Shown here: one piece after another, positions 1-5,497 of the stretch
Layout: each line of letters starts with the position of its first letter
Position numbering within the stretch: position 1 is the first letter of the stretch
NCBI GenBank assembly: GCA_905233965.1
Contig: CAJOFG010000053.1
Location: forward strand, 1 to 5,497
DNA from: an uncultured Selenomonadaceae bacterium
Lineage (GTDB): Bacteria; Bacillota; Negativicutes; Selenomonadales; Selenomonadaceae
Length of the DNA stretch: 5,497 bases
Direction of reading: 5' to 3'
Program-made: the position numbers and the translations under genes
The notes under the pieces: model-generated
Databases searched by the model: none
What the model saw: the letters and a program-made list of their open reading frames with translations, nothing else
What the model was told of the DNA's origin: nothing

Positions 1-371
1 GACACGCCGGCGTACAAGAGCGGCGACCTTGCACGGATTTTGCCGGACGGCGAAGTCGAATTTCACGGACGAACAGACAATCAGGTTAAACTTCGCGGAC
101 TTCGCGTCGAACTCGGAGAAATTGAAACCGTCATGAACAAATTCGCCGGGATTAAAACTTGCGTCGTCGTCGTCAAAAAAAGCGAGACGGAAGATTATCT
201 CGCCGGCTACTTCACCGCCGACAAAAAAATTGACGTTGACGAACTCAAAAAACATTTGTCCGGCTCGTTGACAGCCTACATGGTTCCGGACGTTCTGATT
301 CAGATTGACAAAATGCCTTTGACTGCCAACGGAAAAATTGACAAGAAAAAACTTCCCGAACCGGAAATTTC
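1..371 (+). repeat. Direct repeat copy 1: A1 C-terminal subdomain (A7-A10)
   Basis: This is the C-terminal end of adenylation domain A1, from the A7 region (YKSGDL) through the A8 hinge block to NGKID (A10 lysine at 334-336) and the start of the A-PCP linker. It recurs at 4576-4936. The first 99 bases are identical to the second copy; hand alignment then finds 12 substitutions over the 361 aligned bases plus one 10-base gap, about 97% identity. Copy 1 has the uninterrupted frame and the standard A8 sequence. It begins at the window edge, so the repeat probably extends further left into the rest of A1. Confidence 0.93.
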
Positions 372-3300
372 CGAAACCGACGCGACCGAAATAATTCCTC
401 CGCAAAACGAAACGCAACAAAAAATTTTCGATTGCATTTCGGAAGTCATCGGGCATAAAAATTTCGGCGTGACGACAAATATTTATTCGGCGGGTCTGAA
501 CTCAATCGGAGCAATGCGCCTGAATTTGATGTTGTATCACGCGTTCGACAAGCCTATAAAAACCGCCGACCTCGTCGAAAACGATACGATTGAAAAGCTG
601 GAGAAATTTTTAAATTCGTCGCCGCAAAATTCAGTTCACGCCCTGCAAAAATTTTATCCGCTGACGCAGACACAAAAAGGAATTTTCATTGAGTGCGACG
701 CGAATCCCGGCGCGGTGATTTACAATTTGCCGGTACTCCTCCCCGTTCCTGAAAGTGTCGATGTCGAAAAACTTCAACGGGCAATTTCTGCGGCGATTGA
801 CGCGCACCCCTACGTTAAAGCAAAAATTTTCGTGAACGACGAAGGCGAAATTATCGCCGAACGGAACGATGACGCGCCGGCTGTCGTAACAGTTCATGAC
901 GTTGAGAAGTTGCCGGAAAATATTTTGCGCCCGTTCGATTTGACCGGCGAACGTCTTTACCGCGCAGAAATTTATCGCACGCCGAAAGGCAATTATCTTT
1001 TCACGGACTTCCACCACATTGTTTACGACGGCACGTCCGAAGAAATTTTCTTTGACGATATAAACGCGGCTTACGACGGAAAAATTTTGTCTGAGGAAAA
1101 TTACACCGGCTTTGAACTTGCGCTTGACGAAGAAAATTCCCGCAACTCCGACGAACTCAATCGGGCGAAAAAATATTACGCAGACCTTCTTGACGGCGCG
1201 GACACGGAAAGTATTCCTCCCGCCGACGAAAATATTTCCGGTGCTCCCGGAATTGCGTTTGAAAAATTTTCCGCGTCCGTGCCGCTTGCCGACGTTCAAA
1301 AATTCTGCACCGATAACGGGATAACTTTCAACGCGTTTTTCAATTCCGCTTTCGCCGTCGCACTCTCCAAAAAAATCGGCAAACGCGAAACAGTTTTCAC
1401 GACGATTTACAACGGGCGCGGCGATTCGCGGCTGGCAAAAAGTGTCGGTATGTTCGTTAAAACTTTGCCGGTTGTCTGCGTGACGGAGCCGGAGCAAAGC
1501 GTTGAAAATTTTGTGAGTGATACCGGGCGACAAATCGTCGAAAGTATGAGCCGGGATATTTTTTCCTTCGCGGAGATCGCGGCGGCGTACGGCGTGACTT
1601 CCGAAGTGATGTGCGCTTATCAGGGAGAAAATTTTGACGTTTACGAGTTGGCGGGCGAAAAAATTTCCGCGCTCCCCATGTCGAACAACGCCGCGATGTC
1701 CGCTCTCTGCGTCGAAGTTTTTCTTGAGGACGACGCTTTTAAATTCCGCGCAGAGTATCGCCCGGAACTTTACGCGAAGTCCGGCATTGAAAAATTTTTG
1801 CGCGATATGTACGATGCGGCAACCGGATTTTTCACGGCGAAAAATATTTCCGAATTGCTCGGCGACGTTCAACTTAAACCGCCGACCAAAGTCAGAAAAA
1901 AAATTCACGCCGAAAAATTTTTGCCGCCGGAAAATGAAACTCAGCAAAAAATTTTCGATTGTATTTCAGCCGTCGTCTGTCACAAAAATTTCGGTATCGA
2001 CAGCGATATTTACACAATCGGCTTGAACTCAATCGGCGCGATGAAACTGAACGTCCTGCTCTCAAAAAATTTCAACATCACTTTCCGGACGAAAGACCTT
2101 CGCACTCACGAAACGATTTTGAAAATCGAAGAATTGATTTCCGAATCCGGCGAAAATGTCACTTACGAAATGCGGACGGAATATCCTTTGACGCGGACGC
2201 AGGACGGAATTTTTATCGACAGCGTTGCAAATCCCGGCACGACGATTTACAACATACCGACGCTTTACAAACTCGGAAAAAATGTTGACGTTGAAAAATT
2301 GCGCGGCGCGATTTCCGAAACGATTGACGCGCACCCGTATTTGAAAATGACTTTGGCGATGAATGATTCCGGCGATATTGTCGCGAAACGTCACGATGAT
2401 TTTTCGCCGACGGTTTCGGTTAATCGGACGGAAAATCTCAACGTCAAAAATTTGGTTCGTCCGTTTGAGCTTTTGGACAGCCCGCTTTACCGGATTGAAA
2501 TTTACGACGGCGACGAAAAATATCTTTTCGCCGACTTCCACCACATTGTCATGGACGGTTACTCGTTCGATATTTTCTTCGCCGATGTCAATACGGCTTA
2601 CGACGGAAAAATTTTGTCGAAGGAAAATTTCACCGGCTTTGAACTCGCGCTTGACGAAGAGCGGCTGCGTTCGACGGACGCGCTTAAAAATGCGATTGCT
2701 TACTACGACAAAATTTTTACCGGTTGCGATGCGGATTGTCTGCCGAAAAAAGATTTCAATACCGGAGCGACCGGCAAAGTCGCTTTTGAAAAAATTGTTT
2801 CGGATTGTACGACGGACGCAGTGAAAAAATTCTGCGCGGAAAATAATTTTACGCCGGGCGAATTTTTCAACGCCGTTTTCGGATTCACGCTTGCCGAATA
2901 TCTTTATCGCGACGACGTAATTTTCACGACGATTTACAACGGGCGCAACGATTCCCGGCTGAACGATACCGTTTCAATGTTGGTTAAGACTCTCCCGGTT
3001 TATTGTGACTTGAGCGGCGAACGTTCGATAAAAGAATTTATCGGCGCAACCGGTCGGCAAATTTCCGACTCCGCGTCGCACGATATTTTTTCGTTCGGCG
3101 AAATAAGCCGACGCTACGAAATTAAACCGGACGTACTTTTTGCATATCAGGGCGAACACGATCCGGAAATTAAAATCGGCGGCGAACCTGCCGAAGAAAT
3201 TTCGCTTGACTTGGACGCGGCAAAGGCTGAGTTCGGGCTGGACGTTTACGTTGAAAAAAATAATTTCGTCTTGGAATTTGAGTATCTGCCGCAAAGTTAT

Positions 3301-4701
3301 TCCAAAGAAACGGTTCGAGGATTCGCCGGAAGTTTCGCGCAGGTCACGAAAGAATTTTTGATTCGTGAAAAACTTTCCGACGTTGAAATTGTTTCGTCGG
3401 AAGAAAATTTGAAGTTGAAAAATTTGCACGACACGGAATGGAAAGTCGAATACAAACCGGCTTACAGATTATTGCAGGACAACGCCGAAAAATTCCCGGA
3501 AAAAATTGCCGTCATCGCGAACAAAAAATCTCTGACTTATCGCGAACTCAATGCGGCGGCAAATAAAACCGGTCACCGGTTGCAAAATTCCGGTGTCGGT
3601 GTCGAAAAAATTGTCGGCGTGATTTTGGAACGCGGGCTTGAAGTTTACATCGCACGTCAGGGAATTTTAAAATCGGGCGGAGCGTTTTTGCCGATTGCGC
3701 CGGATTATCCGGACGACAGGATTGAATACGTTTTGAAAGACGCCGGCTCCGATTGCATAATTACTTCGCACGAAATTTACAATCAACGGAAAAAATTTTT
3801 TGATTCGCTCGGCATAAAAATTATTTTCGTCGAAGATACGCAAGCGGAAAATATTTCTGCGGAAAATTTGAACGTCGATATTCCCCGTGATGCGTTGGCT
3901 TATTGCATTTACACTTCCGGCTCGACGGGCAAGCCCAAAGGCGTAATGTTGACGCAGAAAAATTTGATAAACTTCGTTGACGCGAACCCGAAAAATTTTG
4001 AGATTCTCGGTTACACGGAGCGCGGCAAAGTCGAACTCGCCATGGCGGCAATGACTTTCGACGTTTCGATAATGGAAGAGTTTGTTCCGCTTGCAAACGG
4101 TCTGACAATTTGCATGGCGAACGAAGAAGAGATTCACAATCCGCTTTTGATGCGCGATTTGTTTTTGGAAAATCATATCGACTTGATGAACAGCACGCCC
4201 TCTTACTTGGCAAACTTAATCGACATGGAGGAAATGCACCCGGCGATTAAACAACTCCGGGCGATTGACTTCGGAGCGGAGGCTTTCCCCGCGTCGCTTT
4301 ACGAAAAAATTCGTGCGATAAATCCGGACGTTCACATCATGAACGGCTACGGTCCGACGGAAGCAACGATAAGTTGCATAATGAAGGTTATAAACTCCGG
4401 CGAACACATTACAATCGGTATTCCGAACTCGAACGTAAAAGTTGCGATACTCGACAAAAAAAATCGCGTCTTACCTCTCGGCGCGGTCGGTGAACTGACA
4501 ATTTTGGGTGACGGAGTCGGGCGCGGCTACAAAAATTTGGACGAAAAAACCAAAAATGTTTTCATAAAAGTTTGGGACACGCCGGCGTACAAGAGCGGCG
4601 ACCTTGCACGGATTTTGCCGGACGGCGAAGTCGAATTTCACGGACGAACAGACAATCAGGTTAAACTTCGCGGAAACTCGGAGAAATTGAAACGGTCATG
4701 A
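1..4701 (+). CDS. Nonribosomal peptide synthetase, 5'-partial, ended early by a frameshift (A1 C-term-PCP1-C1-PCP2-C2-A2 truncated)
   Basis: The frame is open from base 1, so the true start lies upstream; the first ATG in view (40) is internal to an A domain. The window holds 1566 codons. Domains in order, numbered from base 1: end of an A domain with YKSGDL, the A8 block (residues 23-42) and the A10 lysine in NGKID (K112); carrier PCP1 with Ser168; condensation domain with HHIVYDG (338-344); carrier PCP2 with Ser677; condensation domain with HHIVMDG (847-853); an A domain with A3 YTSGSTGKPKG (1304-1314), A4 FDVSIMEEF and A5 NGYGPTEATI. The protein should be a cytosolic megasynthase that activates amino acids as adenylates, holds them on phosphopantetheine arms and joins them. 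The last residues (NSEKLKRS) are out-of-frame translation after a 10-base deletion, so A2 lacks its C-terminal subdomain. The NRPS assignment is certain; the natural stop is doubtful. Confidence 0.95.
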   Translation, partial: DTPAYKSGDLARILPDGEVEFHGRTDNQVKLRGLRVELGEIETVMNKFAGIKTCVVVVKKSETEDYLAGYFTADKKIDVDELKKHLSGSLTAYMVPDVLIQIDKMPLTANGKIDKKKLPEPEISETDATEIIPPQNETQQKIFDCISEVIGHKNFGVTTNIYSAGLNSIGAMRLNLMLYHAFDKPIKTADLVENDTIEKLEKFLNSSPQNSVHALQKFYPLTQTQKGIFIECDANPGAVIYNLPVLLPVPESVDVEKLQRAISAAIDAHPYVKAKIFVNDEGEIIAERNDDAPAVVTVHDVEKLPENILRPFDLTGERLYRAEIYRTPKGNYLFTDFHHIVYDGTSEEIFFDDINAAYDGKILSEENYTGFELALDEENSRNSDELNRAKKYYADLLDGADTESIPPADENISGAPGIAFEKFSASVPLADVQKFCTDNGITFNAFFNSAFAVALSKKIGKRETVFTTIYNGRGDSRLAKSVGMFVKTLPVVCVTEPEQSVENFVSDTGRQIVESMSRDIFSFAEIAAAYGVTSEVMCAYQGENFDVYELAGEKISALPMSNNAAMSALCVEVFLEDDAFKFRAEYRPELYAKSGIEKFLRDMYDAATGFFTAKNISELLGDVQLKPPTKVRKKIHAEKFLPPENETQQKIFDCISAVVCHKNFGIDSDIYTIGLNSIGAMKLNVLLSKNFNITFRTKDLRTHETILKIEELISESGENVTYEMRTEYPLTRTQDGIFIDSVANPGTTIYNIPTLYKLGKNVDVEKLRGAISETIDAHPYLKMTLAMNDSGDIVAKRHDDFSPTVSVNRTENLNVKNLVRPFELLDSPLYRIEIYDGDEKYLFADFHHIVMDGYSFDIFFADVNTAYDGKILSKENFTGFELALDEERLRSTDALKNAIAYYDKIFTGCDADCLPKKDFNTGATGKVAFEKIVSDCTTDAVKKFCAENNFTPGEFFNAVFGFTLAEYLYRDDVIFTTIYNGRNDSRLNDTVSMLVKTLPVYCDLSGERSIKEFIGATGRQISDSASHDIFSFGEISRRYEIKPDVLFAYQGEHDPEIKIGGEPAEEISLDLDAAKAEFGLDVYVEKNNFVLEFEYLPQSYSKETVRGFAGSFAQVTKEFLIREKLSDVEIVSSEENLKLKNLHDTEWKVEYKPAYRLLQDNAEKFPEKIAVIANKKSLTYRELNAAANKTGHRLQNSGVGVEKIVGVILERGLEVYIARQGILKSGGAFLPIAPDYPDDRIEYVLKDAGSDCIITSHEIYNQRKKFFDSLGIKIIFVEDTQAENISAENLNVDIPRDALAYCIYTSGSTGKPKGVMLTQKNLINFVDANPKNFEILGYTERGKVELAMAAMTFDVSIMEEFVPLANGLTICMANEEEIHNPLLMRDLFLENHIDLMNSTPSYLANLIDMEEMHPAIKQLRAIDFGAEAFPASLYEKIRAINPDVHIMNGYGPTEATISCIMKVINSGEHITIGIPNSNVKVAILDKKNRVLPLGAVGELTILGDGVGRGYKNLDEKTKNVFIKVWDTPAYKSGDLARILPDGEVEFHGRTDNQVKLRGNSEKLKRS
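397..615 (+). other. Carrier domain PCP1
   Basis: Peptidyl carrier domain directly after the A1 linker, beginning PPQNETQQKIFDCIS. The phosphopantetheine attachment serine is in GLNSIGAM (Ser codon 502-504). The motif differs from the common GGxS form, having Leu-Asn before the serine, and matches PCP2. It would carry the amino acid activated by A1 and act as donor for C1. Confidence 0.88.
655..1875 (+). other. Condensation domain C1
   Basis: The domain starts at YPLTQTQKGIF (C1 motif) and carries the full catalytic HHxxxDG as HHIVYDG at 1012-1032, so peptide-bond formation should be possible. A YNGRGDSR / GMFVKTLPV block lies where the C5 motif is expected, with Lys where many C domains have Asn. 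The domain ends near LGDVQL and passes into a short linker straight to PCP2, with no adenylation domain. Confidence 0.9.
1924..2145 (+). other. Carrier domain PCP2 with no A domain of its own
   Basis: The domain begins PPENETQQKIFDCIS, almost the same as PCP1, and its attachment serine is in GLNSIGAM (Ser codon 2029-2031). It follows C1 after a linker of about 16 residues rich in Lys and Pro. With no A domain in this module, it would have to be loaded in trans, by A1 or A2, or be passed through as a relay. Which of these holds cannot be told from sequence. Confidence 0.88.
2182..3390 (+). other. Condensation domain C2
   Basis: The domain starts at YPLTRTQDGIF, has catalytic HHIVMDG at 2539-2559, and a YNGRNDSR / SMLVKTLPV block like C1. 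It ends near LSDVEIV and leads into A2, which makes C2-A2-PCP3 a normal elongation module apart from the lesion. It is a diverged paralogue of C1, at the same 1527-base offset from the carrier serine to the catalytic histidines. Confidence 0.9.
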
Positions 4702-4936
4702 ACAAATTCGCCGGGATTAAAACTTGCGTCGTCGTCGTCAAAAATAATTCGACGGAAGATTATCTCGCCGGCTACTTTACCGCCGACAAAAAAATTGACG
4801 TTGACGAACTCAAAAAACATTTGTCCGGCTCGTTGACAGCCTACATGGTTCCCGCCGTTCTGATTCAACTTGACGAAATGCCTTTGACTGCCAACGGAAA
4901 AATTGACAAGAAAAAACTTCCCGAACCGGAAATTTC
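4576..4936 (+). repeat. Direct repeat copy 2: A2 C-terminal subdomain, carrying a 10-base deletion
   Basis: This copy matches 1-371. The offset is 4575 bases before the deletion and 4565 after it. Differences cluster in a few codons: KSE becomes NNS, the proline-aspartate pair becomes proline-alanine, and isoleucine and lysine become leucine and glutamate in the stretch before A10. Similarity ends abruptly at the A-PCP linker: the following carriers (PCP1 and PCP3) are clearly different types. The breakpoint at a domain border suggests A-domain duplication or gene conversion rather than duplication of a whole module. Confidence 0.93.
4666..4701 (+). other. Frameshift lesion in the A8 block of A2
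   Basis: Copy 1 reads cttcgcgga, then cttcgcgtcg (100-109), then aactcggag. Copy 2 reads cttcgcgga (4666-4674) followed directly by aactcggag, so exactly ten bases are missing after 4674. The frame then runs through NSEKLKRS to a TGA at 4699-4701. The lost block is part of A8, the conserved hinge and core segment that normally reads RGxRxELGEIE. Sequence downstream remains clean in the displaced frame, so the change is recent or is a sequence error. Confidence 0.9.
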
Positions 4937-5497
4937 AACCGTCACCGTGAACAAAAAAGCTCCGACAAGCGAATTGCAAAAAATTCTTTGCGACATGATG
5001 TCCAAAGCGGTCGGGCATGAACTCGGCGCGAACGAAAACTTTTTTGAGTCCGGCGGAACTTCTCTTTCAGCGTCGAAGGTTGCCATGCAGGCTTACCTCA
5101 AAAATCTTCCGATTGTCTACGCCGACGTTTTCAATTTCCCGACGGCAGAAAAACTTGAGCAAAGAATTATCGAATTGCAAAATAAATCCGGCGAAGAAAT
5201 TTCCGGCACTCCGGAAAAAACAAATTCCTTTGAAGATCCGGATATTGCCCGCGCCCTTGCGAAAAATTCTTCGGCATACGTCGATGAAATAAAATCCGGA
5301 AGTATCGGAAATGTTTTGCTGACCGGTTGCACCGGCTTTTTGGGCATTCACGTCCTTTACGAACTTTTGAAAAACGGCGGCTCAAAAATTTATTGTCTTG
5401 CCCGGAAAGGAAAGGCGGAGAGTGTCGCGGAGAGAATCAAAGGACGGTTCGTCTACTACTTCAGCGAAAATTTTGACGACGTTTTCGATTCGCGAAT
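4698..5497 (+). CDS. NRPS C-terminal fragment: A2 C-terminal subdomain, PCP3, thioester reductase (3'-partial, displaced frame)
   Basis: This frame continues the NRPS after the lesion and is open to the window edge (266 codons seen). It is really open from 4665, just after a TAA at 4662. Homology to the first A domain resumes at 4677 (LGEIETVMNK), upstream of the ATG at 4698, so this ATG is an ancestral internal methionine and not an evolved start. It overlaps the upstream stop as ATGA, so coupled re-initiation is conceivable. A GGAG lies about 14 bases upstream, a poor spacing. Numbered from the ATG: A10 NGKID with Lys68; carrier motif GGTSLSA with Ser122; Rossmann motif TGCTGFLG at 209-216 opening a reductase domain related to the Lys2/carboxylic acid reductase type, followed by YCLARKGK. 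Role: last carrier and reductive off-loading. As a free protein it would lack the A2 core needed to load PCP3. Most likely it is the tail of the preceding gene. Confidence 0.8.
   Translation, partial: MNKFAGIKTCVVVVKNNSTEDYLAGYFTADKKIDVDELKKHLSGSLTAYMVPAVLIQLDEMPLTANGKIDKKKLPEPEISTVTVNKKAPTSELQKILCDMMSKAVGHELGANENFFESGGTSLSASKVAMQAYLKNLPIVYADVFNFPTAEKLEQRIIELQNKSGEEISGTPEKTNSFEDPDIARALAKNSSAYVDEIKSGSIGNVLLTGCTGFLGIHVLYELLKNGGSKIYCLARKGKAESVAERIKGRFVYYFSENFDDVFDSR
4950..5180 (+). other. Carrier domain PCP3
   Basis: This carrier follows A2 in the displaced frame (APTSELQKILCDMMSKAV through FFESGGTSLSA), with the attachment serine at 5061-5063. It has the conventional GGTSL motif, unlike the GLNSI of PCP1 and PCP2. 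It sits just before the reductase and would hold the finished peptide as a thioester. Confidence 0.88.
5310..5497 (+). other. Terminal thioester reductase (R) domain, N-terminal part only
   Basis: The sequence NVLLTGCTGFLG (glycine motif at 5322-5345) is the NAD(P)H-binding Rossmann entry of the extended short-chain dehydrogenase family that includes Lys2-type and NRPS R domains. The following YCLARKGKAESVAERIKGRF fits the second strand and helix, with an arginine in the usual cofactor-phosphate position. The catalytic Tyr-x-x-x-Lys lies beyond the window. It would release the peptide from PCP3 as an aldehyde, or as an alcohol after a second reduction. Confidence 0.87.

Larger units (their letters stand above)
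397..1875 (+). repeat. Tandem duplication copy A: PCP1-C1 unit
   Basis: This unit aligns to 1924-3390 with a constant offset of 1527 bases from the carrier start, through the serine (502 versus 2029) and HHxxxDG (1012 versus 2539), to the YNGR block (1394 versus 2921). A net shift of about 12 bases appears only near the end. Some stretches remain almost identical at DNA level, for example GCTTACGACGGAAAAATTTT in both, while other parts have diverged widely. Confidence 0.88.
1924..3390 (+). repeat. Tandem duplication copy B: PCP2-C2 unit
   Basis: Partner of 397-1875. The duplicated unit is PCP-C, not the usual C-A-PCP module, so the duplication inserted an extra carrier and condensation domain between A1 and A2. 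Divergence is far greater than between the two A-domain ends, so this event is older. Confidence 0.88.
3424..4936 (+). other. Adenylation domain A2, broken between core and C-terminal subdomain
   Basis: All core motifs are present: A1 LTYRELN (3532), A2 LKSGGAFLPI (3667), A3 YTSGSTGKPKG (3910), A4 FDVSIMEEF (4057), A5 NGYGPTEATI (4342), A6 around GELTILGDGVGRGY (4492) and A7 YKSGDL (4588). A8 is cut by the frameshift after QVKLRG. A10 with its catalytic lysine (4899-4901) lies in the displaced frame. Hand alignment to the GrsA phenylalanine domain gives the pocket code D-V-M-N-I-F-G-I-S plus K from A10. I cannot match this to a standard substrate. Without its C-terminal subdomain the domain should not adenylate or thioesterify normally. 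Confidence 0.88.

Noticed and set aside
157..174. Short GTC codon run (VVVV), also in copy 2 near 4721
   Set aside because: It is an ordinary hydrophobic strand of the A-domain C-terminal subdomain, shared by both copies, and not a variable microsatellite on present evidence.
1875..1924. Possible remnant of a deleted A domain in the C1-PCP2 linker
   Set aside because: The roughly 16-residue linker (KPPTKVRKKIHAEKF) shows no A-domain motif. The PCP-C duplication explains the arrangement without an A-domain loss.
631..1947. Long antisense open frame of about 438 codons across PCP1-C1
   Set aside because: It lies wholly opposite the conserved condensation domain. Its translation is rich in Phe, Arg, Asn and Val with no recognisable motif, as expected from the reverse complement of AAA/GAA/GCG-rich coding sequence.
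1634..2026. Alternative + strand open frame across the C1-PCP2 junction
   Set aside because: The main frame here encodes the clear end of C1 and the PCP2 motif; the other frame is Arg/Lys/Phe-rich with no domain.
3667..4213. Overlapping antisense open frames opposite A2
   Set aside because: They cover A-domain core motifs A2 to A4 on the other strand, show no family features, and are compositional shadows.
5017..5385. Several open frames on both strands across PCP3 and the start of R
   Set aside because: The displaced NRPS frame gives the attachment serine and TGCTGFLG motifs; the others give low-complexity translations without motifs.
1..5497. Many AAAAATTTT-like palindromic stretches that could suggest protein-binding sites or terminators
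   Set aside because: They fall in coding frame as Lys/Glu-Ile-Phe or Leu codons, are spread evenly, and have no GC-rich stem plus T-run form. Codon preference explains them.

Overview
The window lies inside one very large nonribosomal peptide synthetase (NRPS) locus on the + strand. It contains no promoter, terminator, RNA gene or mobile element that I can see, and no non-coding gap of any size. It opens in the last part of an adenylation (A) domain and closes inside a thioester-reductase (R) domain, so both ends of the locus lie outside.

Reading left to right, the order is: C-terminal part of A1 (1-371), carrier PCP1 (about 397-615), condensation C1 (about 655-1875), carrier PCP2 (about 1924-2145), condensation C2 (about 2182-3390), adenylation A2 (about 3424 onward), carrier PCP3 (about 4950-5180) and a terminal R domain (about 5310 to the edge). 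Inferred line: (A1)-PCP1-C1-PCP2-C2-A2-PCP3-R. Two things are out of the ordinary. C1 is followed directly by PCP2 with no A domain between them, and PCP1-C1 and PCP2-C2 are an old tandem duplication with a constant 1527-base (509-codon) offset. Also, A2 is broken by a 10-base deletion relative to its near-identical sister segment at the left edge. The deletion shifts the frame and stops the first reading frame at 4701. The remainder (A2 C-terminal subdomain, PCP3, R) stays open in the next frame to the window end.

If the break is real, the assembly line is split or inactivated. If it is a sequencing or assembly error in a repeated segment, the locus is one continuous NRPS ending in reductive release, which would yield a peptide aldehyde (or alcohol, or a cyclised imine or pyrazinone-type product). 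R-terminated NRPSs making peptide aldehydes and pyrazinones are known from anaerobic gut bacteria.

The host cannot be named from this sequence. Heavy use of AAA, GAA, ATT and TTT codons beside CG-rich codons (GGC, GCG, GAC, ACG, CCG), and the style of the C and PCP domains, would fit an anaerobic gut or rumen bacterium such as a Negativicute or clostridial Firmicute. That is a low-confidence impression.
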